Shown: positions 41,893 to 44,588 of the stretch, one piece after another
Layout: the number at the start of each line of letters is the position of its first letter
Position numbering within the stretch: the stretch's first letter is position 1
Source: Alphaproteobacteria bacterium
GTDB taxonomy: Bacteria; Pseudomonadota; Alphaproteobacteria; Rs-D84
Reading direction: 5' to 3'
Assembly: GCA_017403085.1 (NCBI GenBank)
Contig: JAFQOQ010000033.1
Location: 1-44,588, forward strand
DNA length: 44,588 bases
Notes under the pieces: model-generated
The model's input: only the letters and a program-made list of their open reading frames with translations
The model's database searches: none
Told to the model about the DNA's origin: nothing
Program-made: the position numbers and the translations under genes

Positions 41893-43599
41893 ATGAATAT
41901 TTATAATTTTATTTCAGATAATATTAAGTCAAAAATTCAGGAAATTGACGTAATTAACGCTGCATTAACCCCAGATGTTTTAAATAATATTGTGGTGGAA
42001 GTTCCGAAAATCCGCGATTTTGGTGATTTTTCTACGAATGTTGCAATGGTGCTGGTGAAATTATTAAAAAAGTCACCGCGTGATATTGCAGAAATGATTT
42101 TGCCCAAATTATCAGATTTGGATTTTGTTGAAAGTGTATCTATTGCGGGTCCTGGTTTTATCAATATTAAACTGAAAGATGCATTTTTAATTGCACCAGA
42201 AAAATTTGCTGCGGATAAATGTGATGATAGCAAAAAACTGATGCTGGATTTAGATTACGGCAGCTATAATATTGGTAAAGCTTTACATATTGGCCATTTG
42301 CGTACAACGGTTGTAGGCGATACGTTTAATCGTATTGCGCGTTACCTGGGGCATAAAACAAAATCATATAATCATATGGGCGACTGGGGCCGCCCGATGG
42401 GGTTGATTATTGCGTGGATACTGGAATACGGTATGCCAAAAAATGCAGATGATATTAACGTTATGTATCCTGCGTCGGCTGCGCGCGCCAAAGAAGATAA
42501 AGCGTGGCTGGAACGTGCGCAAAAGGTAAGGGATGATTTACAAAATGGTAATCCGGAATATTTAAAGATATACAATGAATTTGCACCGATGTCATTGGCA
42601 CAGATTAAAGATATTTTGTTGCGTTTAAATATCTTGCCGTTTGATGAAAACAAAGGCGAACGTTTGGTCGCAGAATATGTGCCAGATGTACAAAAAATAT
42701 TAGACGCAAAAAATCTGATTGTTCATGATGATGGTGCGGATGTTATTCCGGTTAAACAAGATGATGATACGGCACCTATGCCGCCTGTGTTGTGGCGTTC
42801 TAGTACCGGTGCCCAAACATATGCGGCGGCGGACTTGGCAGCGATTTATTATCGTACGACAACCGATAATCCAACTGATATTGTTTATTTTACGGATAGT
42901 CGTCAAAATTTGCATTTTACCCAGGTATTTCGTGCAGCAAAATTGGCAGGTATGGATTCTGCAAACTTGCAGCATATTGGTTTTGGAACAATTACAGGGG
43001 CGGATGGCAAACCGTTTAAAACGCGTGATGGCGATGTGCCAAGTCTGCATCAAATGGTTGATATGGTTGCAGAATCTGTGCGTCGTCGCGCACAAGAATC
43101 TGGCAAAGAATTGCCCGAAGAAACTGTTGAAATGATTGCATTGGCGGCGTTGAAATTTAATGACCTGATGCATGATGTCAGGGCCGATTATGTGTTTGAC
43201 ATTGATTCTGTGACCCAATTTGAAGGGCGCACAGGACCGTACATTTTATATACTGCGGTGCGTTTGAATTCTGTGGTTAAAAAGGCGGCAGCAATGGGAA
43301 TTGTGGCGAATGCGGGCAATGACGCACTACAGCCAGAAGAACGCAATTTGTTATTGCGGATAATGGATTTTACGCGTGTGATCGAAAATGCATTTGCACG
43401 TCGTGCAACGGATTTGTTGGCGAATTATACATATGATTTATGCCAGGATATAAATACATTCTATCACCATTGCCCAATTTTGCGCGATGATGTGGATGCG
43501 GCGACCAAACAGTCTAGGCTGCATTTGGTAAATATGGCACAAAAGACGTTGCTGGCTGCGATTGATTTGATGGGATTGCGTGTGCCAGATGCAATGTAG
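41893..43599 (+). CDS. argS: Arginyl-tRNA synthetase
   Basis: 568 aa from ATG 41893, preceded by GAGG; an in-frame GTG at 41881 is less likely. It charges tRNA-Arg with arginine. The N-terminal Add-1 domain is followed by the class I HIGH motif (NIGKALHIGHLRTTVVGD, about residues 126-143), the MGDWGRPMG loop, and a KMSKS-equivalent region KPFKTRDGD (about 375), typical of ArgRS that lack a canonical KMSKS. The C-terminal anticodon-binding DALR domain ends TLLAAIDLMGLRVPDAM. Complete. A tRNA-Arg gene lies 0.8 kb downstream. Confidence 0.97.
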   Translation: MNIYNFISDNIKSKIQEIDVINAALTPDVLNNIVVEVPKIRDFGDFSTNVAMVLVKLLKKSPRDIAEMILPKLSDLDFVESVSIAGPGFINIKLKDAFLIAPEKFAADKCDDSKKLMLDLDYGSYNIGKALHIGHLRTTVVGDTFNRIARYLGHKTKSYNHMGDWGRPMGLIIAWILEYGMPKNADDINVMYPASAARAKEDKAWLERAQKVRDDLQNGNPEYLKIYNEFAPMSLAQIKDILLRLNILPFDENKGERLVAEYVPDVQKILDAKNLIVHDDGADVIPVKQDDDTAPMPPVLWRSSTGAQTYAAADLAAIYYRTTTDNPTDIVYFTDSRQNLHFTQVFRAAKLAGMDSANLQHIGFGTITGADGKPFKTRDGDVPSLHQMVDMVAESVRRRAQESGKELPEETVEMIALAALKFNDLMHDVRADYVFDIDSVTQFEGRTGPYILYTAVRLNSVVKKAAAMGIVANAGNDALQPEERNLLLRIMDFTRVIENAFARRATDLLANYTYDLCQDINTFYHHCPILRDDVDAATKQSRLHLVNMAQKTLLAAIDLMGLRVPDAM

Positions 43600-43620
43600 T
43601 AGTGTTATGTATGCAAAAAT

Positions 43621-43654
43621 ACACCGTGCATAATATGACGGTGTATTTTTTTAT
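43621..43654 (+). terminator. Terminator of argS
   Basis: ACACCGT/ACGGTGT stem followed by ATTTTTTT. Confidence 0.85.
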
Positions 43655-43736
43655 ATTATGTTAAAAAATATAACTATTAATAATCATAATGATGTGATAT
43701 AGTTTCGGTATGTGTTTTAAAAATAGGAGAAAAGAT

Positions 43737-44348
43737 ATGAATAAAACGGCTAAAATAAAAATGGCAAATCAATATGATGAGTTGTTAAGAAGTCGAGTTC
43801 ATCGTTTGTATAATAAAAGTGCCCCTATGTTAATTGTTGAGGCGATTTTGTTTCTGCTGGCGGGGGTGGTTATGTTGGTTTGCCCAGTAGGGGTATTGAC
43901 TGCTATAATATTTATATTTGGGTGTATTTTGATGTTGTTAGGTTTATATAGGATGGTTTCGGGATTTATTGTGTCACATAAATATGGCGGTGGCTGGTTG
44001 GATGTGATTTTTGGTCTGTTGAATATTTTGATGGGTGTGTTATTTTTAGTGTATCCAATGGGTTCGATAGTTAGTTTAACATATGTATTCATTATATTAT
44101 TTGTTGTTGGGGCGTTGCGTGCATTAGTATTTGCAATAAATATGGTTCGTGCGCGTTTTGGACACTATGTATTGAATTTGATAATGTCAATTATAATGCT
44201 GGGTATTTCTGTTGCATTGTTGTTTTTTCCAAAGATTGGTGCGGTGGCAATAGTTGTATATTTAGCAGTAATTTTGTTGTTTTGTAGTATGGCAGATTTC
44301 TATATGTATTGGATTTTGCGCAGATTAAAAAAGAATGTTGTTGGTTGA
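43737..44348 (+). CDS. HdeD/DUF308-family membrane protein
   Basis: 203 aa from ATG 43737 (AGGAG upstream). Six hydrophobic segments in three pairs (LIVEAILFLLAGVVMLVCP; AIIFIFGCILMLLGLY; DVIFGLLNILMGVLFLVYP; then three more) with the short repeated G-x-x-x-L-x-x-P pattern typical of HdeD-like proteins. HdeD is linked to acid resistance in E. coli; the role here is unknown. Monocistronic, between argS and tRNA-Arg. Confidence 0.82.
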   Translation: MNKTAKIKMANQYDELLRSRVHRLYNKSAPMLIVEAILFLLAGVVMLVCPVGVLTAIIFIFGCILMLLGLYRMVSGFIVSHKYGGGWLDVIFGLLNILMGVLFLVYPMGSIVSLTYVFIILFVVGALRALVFAINMVRARFGHYVLNLIMSIIMLGISVALLFFPKIGAVAIVVYLAVILLFCSMADFYMYWILRRLKKNVVG

Positions 44349-44351
44349 TGC

Positions 44352-44379
44352 TTGAATTTTAAAAAAAATAGTATAGAAT
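44352..44379 (+). promoter_or_regulatory. Promoter of tRNA-Arg
   Basis: TTGAAT, 16-nt spacer, TAGAAT, about 10 nt before the tRNA. Confidence 0.5.
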
Positions 44380-44389
44380 ATATGGCGTT

Positions 44390-44466
44390 GCGCCCTTAGC
44401 TCAGCTGGATAGAGCATCAGATTTCTAATCTGCAGGTCACAGGTTCGAATCCTGTAGGGCGTGCCA
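44390..44466 (+). tRNA. tRNA-Arg (anticodon TCT)
   Basis: 77 nt with encoded CCA. Acceptor GCGCCCT/AGGGCGT, D arm GCTCAGCTGGATAGAGC, anticodon arm TCAGA-TTTCTAA-TCTGC (one mismatched outer pair), T arm with GGTTCGAATCC. Closely similar to the E. coli tRNA-Arg(TCT) layout. Confidence 0.95.
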
Positions 44467-44473
44467 GAAATTT

Positions 44474-44501
44474 AACCGTCACGAATGTGGCGGTTTAATT
44501 T
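44474..44501 (+). terminator. Terminator of tRNA-Arg
   Basis: AACCGTCAC/GTGGCGGTT stem with GAAT loop followed by TAATTTTT. Confidence 0.85.
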
Positions 44502-44588
44502 TTGTTGCACAAACTTGGATGAGAACCTGTAGGTTCGAGCCGTAGGCGAAAGGGGCCCATAACACGAAGTGTGTATGGGAATTTACAA
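44500..44588 (+). ncRNA. Possible start of RNA element copy D, cut by the window
   Basis: A small hairpin TTTGT/ACAAA (44500-44512) is followed by TTGGATGAGAACC (to about 44526), closely matching the start of copies A and B, and by a strong CCCATA-ACAC/GTGT-TATGGG hairpin (about 44558-44579). The 3' half lies outside the window, so the closing helix cannot be checked. Confidence 0.3.

Overview
The window looks like a chromosome segment of a moderately AT-rich, host-associated, probably anaerobic alphaproteobacterium, of the small-genome kind known mainly from gut or rumen metagenomes. The support is a CarD-family regulator next to a Rho gene, tRNAs with encoded CCA, an oxygen-sensitive pyruvate:ferredoxin oxidoreductase, abundant secreted Cys-rich proteins and large surface proteins. 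The taxonomic placement is inference; no 16S gene is present.

Layout. 1-9.6 kb: tyrS (5' cut by the window), an EnvC-like activator, a CtpA-type protease, nifJ, a BamE-like lipoprotein, a Cys-containing secreted protein, carD and a small membrane protein. 9.6-17.4 kb: enolase (minus), a 1.7 kb-residue autotransporter, an unknown gene and a Cys-rich secreted protein (minus). 17.4-22.6 kb: rho, flanked by two outward-facing copies (A and B) of a structured RNA element, each leading into a Cys-rich secreted protein gene. The copy-B gene carries an in-frame amber codon. Then come an overlapping gene pair that looks like phage Rz/Rz1 spanins, an arginase-family enzyme and an exported protein (minus). 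22.7-31.1 kb: tRNA-Pro(TGG) is the target of an 8.3 kb integrative element with 18-bp att repeats, a tyrosine integrase, a DUF927 helicase-like ATPase, an HUH-Rep-like protein and an operon of envelope-directed cargo proteins preceded by a third structured RNA (C). 31.1-35.8 kb: att-like scars and a 1,464-residue repetitive coiled-coil surface protein. 35.8-41.8 kb: a six-gene YbhGFSR-like ABC exporter operon, HlyD - ATPase - ATPase - permease - permease - TolC, with overlapping or closely spaced genes. 41.8 kb to end: argS, an HdeD-family membrane protein, tRNA-Arg(TCT) and possibly the start of a fourth RNA copy.

Most notable signals. First, a possibly undescribed ~195-215 nt RNA family: each of copies A, B and C has its own promoter, a 5' hairpin, a long closing helix, a conserved CUCCYUGACC-type 3' strand and an intrinsic terminator, and sits before a secreted-protein gene; copies A and B show compensatory changes in the 5' hairpin. 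Second, the element has near-identical promoters (TTTACA or TTTGCG, N17, TATAAT, mostly with an upstream ACCCG), one of which would read across attP into the integrase only in the circular form, plus ACACTTT arm-type sites at both ends. Third, three genes have a -10 box exactly 7 nt before the ATG, predicting leaderless mRNAs. Fourth, a spanin-like overlapping pair lies outside any recognisable prophage.

All functional calls rest on motif reading by eye; no database search or folding program was run.
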